A DNA stretch of 64,000 nucleotides, from positions 1-64,000 of the forward strand of contig CAMLLD010000033.1 in the NCBI GenBank assembly GCA_946480785.1. Direction: 5' to 3'. Positions 63,413-64,000 of the stretch are shown here, piece after piece. The notes beneath the pieces were generated by a model that did not search any database, was not told the origin of the DNA, and worked only from the letters and a program-made list of their open reading frames with translations. Each line of letters begins with the position of its first letter. Within the stretch, counting starts at the first letter, position 1. Made by a program: the position numbers and the translations under genes. The stretch comes from an uncultured Blastocatellia bacterium (GTDB lineage Bacteria; Acidobacteriota; Blastocatellia; Pyrinomonadales; Pyrinomonadaceae).

Positions 63413-64000
63413 ATGAAAACAAATTACCGCCTCTTCGTGATCATTGCTGTGTTTGGAATCGCGCTTCTTACGGCAGCAGTTATGCCACATGCAGTTGGCG
63501 CCCGATTCGATCGAGGCGCCACGCTCAATGAAGCTCCTGATGACAAGCTCTTTTCGGCTCTCCGCTGGCGCAACATTGGGCCGTTTCACGGCGGACGCGT
63601 CTCAGCCGTCACTGGCGCAATAGGTCAGCCGGGCACGTTCTATCTCGGCGCGCCGGCTGGTGGCGCCTGGAAAACGACAAACGCGGGAGTGTCGTGGGTT
63701 CCGATTTTTGATCAGTTCACGAACGTCGATAGCGTAGGCGCCATTCAGGTAGCGCCGTCTGATCCAAACATCGTGTATCTCGGCACCGGTGACTCGGTTG
63801 GCGGTTCGTCCGGCGACGGCATGTACAAATCAATCGATGCCGGCAAGACGTGGACGCACATTGGTCTTGAGGAAACTACAAAGGTCAACCAGATAGTCGT
63901 CGATCCAAAAGATCCCAATCTCGTCGTCGTATCCACCCAGGGTGATGCTTACCATAACGGACGAGGTACCTATCGAACGACTGACGGCGGTAAGACATGG
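63413..64000 (+). CDS. secreted BNR/sortilin-like repeat protein (5' part)
   Basis: 195 residues are visible; the gene continues past the window. Signal peptide: NYRLFVIIAVFGIALLTAAV, cleavage near residue 30. Then come LFSALRWRNIGPFHGGRVSA, TFYLGAPAGGAWKTTNAGVS, PNIVYLGTGDSVGGSSGDGM, YKSIDAGKTWTHIGL and YRTTDGGKTW. The S/TxDxGxTW Asp-box repeats mark a sialidase- or VPS10-like beta-propeller. Large exported proteins of this type are common in acidobacteria and often annotated as glycosyl hydrolases or photosystem-assembly-like proteins. No ribosome-binding site is obvious before ATG 63413. Confidence 0.88.
   Translation, partial: MKTNYRLFVIIAVFGIALLTAAVMPHAVGARFDRGATLNEAPDDKLFSALRWRNIGPFHGGRVSAVTGAIGQPGTFYLGAPAGGAWKTTNAGVSWVPIFDQFTNVDSVGAIQVAPSDPNIVYLGTGDSVGGSSGDGMYKSIDAGKTWTHIGLEETTKVNQIVVDPKDPNLVVVSTQGDAYHNGRGTYRTTDGGKTW

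Overview
The window looks like chromosomal DNA from an acidobacterium, perhaps Blastocatellia or a near relative. This is inferred from gene content and moderately high G+C, not from a marker gene. The supporting traits are secreted Calx-beta/VCBS/DUF4214 proteins, CadC-type winged-helix proteins fused to TolB-like propellers, a fused ATP sulfurylase/APS kinase, and many palindromic intergenic repeats.

Layout. 1-1,270: the end of a glgX-like gene, an RRM RNA-binding protein and a glycine-zipper protein. 1,540-13,290: a tight co-directional metabolic run of a TPP enzyme (pyruvate-oxidase type), a LarA/DUF2088 protein, a giant FAD/Fe-S oxidoreductase, an M24 peptidase-fold protein with altered metal ligands, a small membrane protein, an MscS-like channel, a DUF362 protein and a family-1-like glycosidase. 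It is interrupted at 9.2-9.57 kb by a composite palindromic element. 13,280-26,270: an accessory, mostly minus-strand region with a PIN-UPF0175 toxin-antitoxin pair, several unknown small proteins, an operon with a MOSC-alkyltransferase-like fusion, a DUF488 protein, an AlbA_2 gene with an internal frameshift, a 1 kb run of stem-loops, tRNA-like remnants and a truncated TPR-Fis-receiver regulator.

26,270-43,030: a 17 kb co-directional cluster with almost no recognisable families. It holds two polyglycine (GGxGGN) proteins that share a module, a ComEC-like metallo-beta-lactamase-fold protein, a 1507-residue beta-rich protein (DUF6603-like from memory), proteins of 495, 306 and 1433 residues, and a 594-residue protein ending in a FISUMP domain. 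The last four genes are spaced by 5 bp or less, or overlap. None has a clear signal peptide or membrane segment. This is the strongest candidate for an undescribed multi-protein system. Its downstream border is a second, inverted copy of the composite palindromic element (43.0-43.55 kb).

43,550-64,000: sat-cysC, a membrane protein, a divergent pair of secreted DUF4214 proteins (VCBS/Calx-beta; M23 peptidase/Calx-beta), an M36 metallopeptidase, an exported unknown protein, a CadC-like propeller protein, two glycosyltransferases, a UbiA-family prenyltransferase, an alpha/alpha-toroid protein and the start of a BNR/sortilin-like repeat protein.

The two palindromic elements are flanked on both sides by tandem arrays of 16-23 bp. 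In both copies the array at the same element end contains the stop codon of the gene reading into it. They look like related 3'-gene-end elements and deserve their own study.
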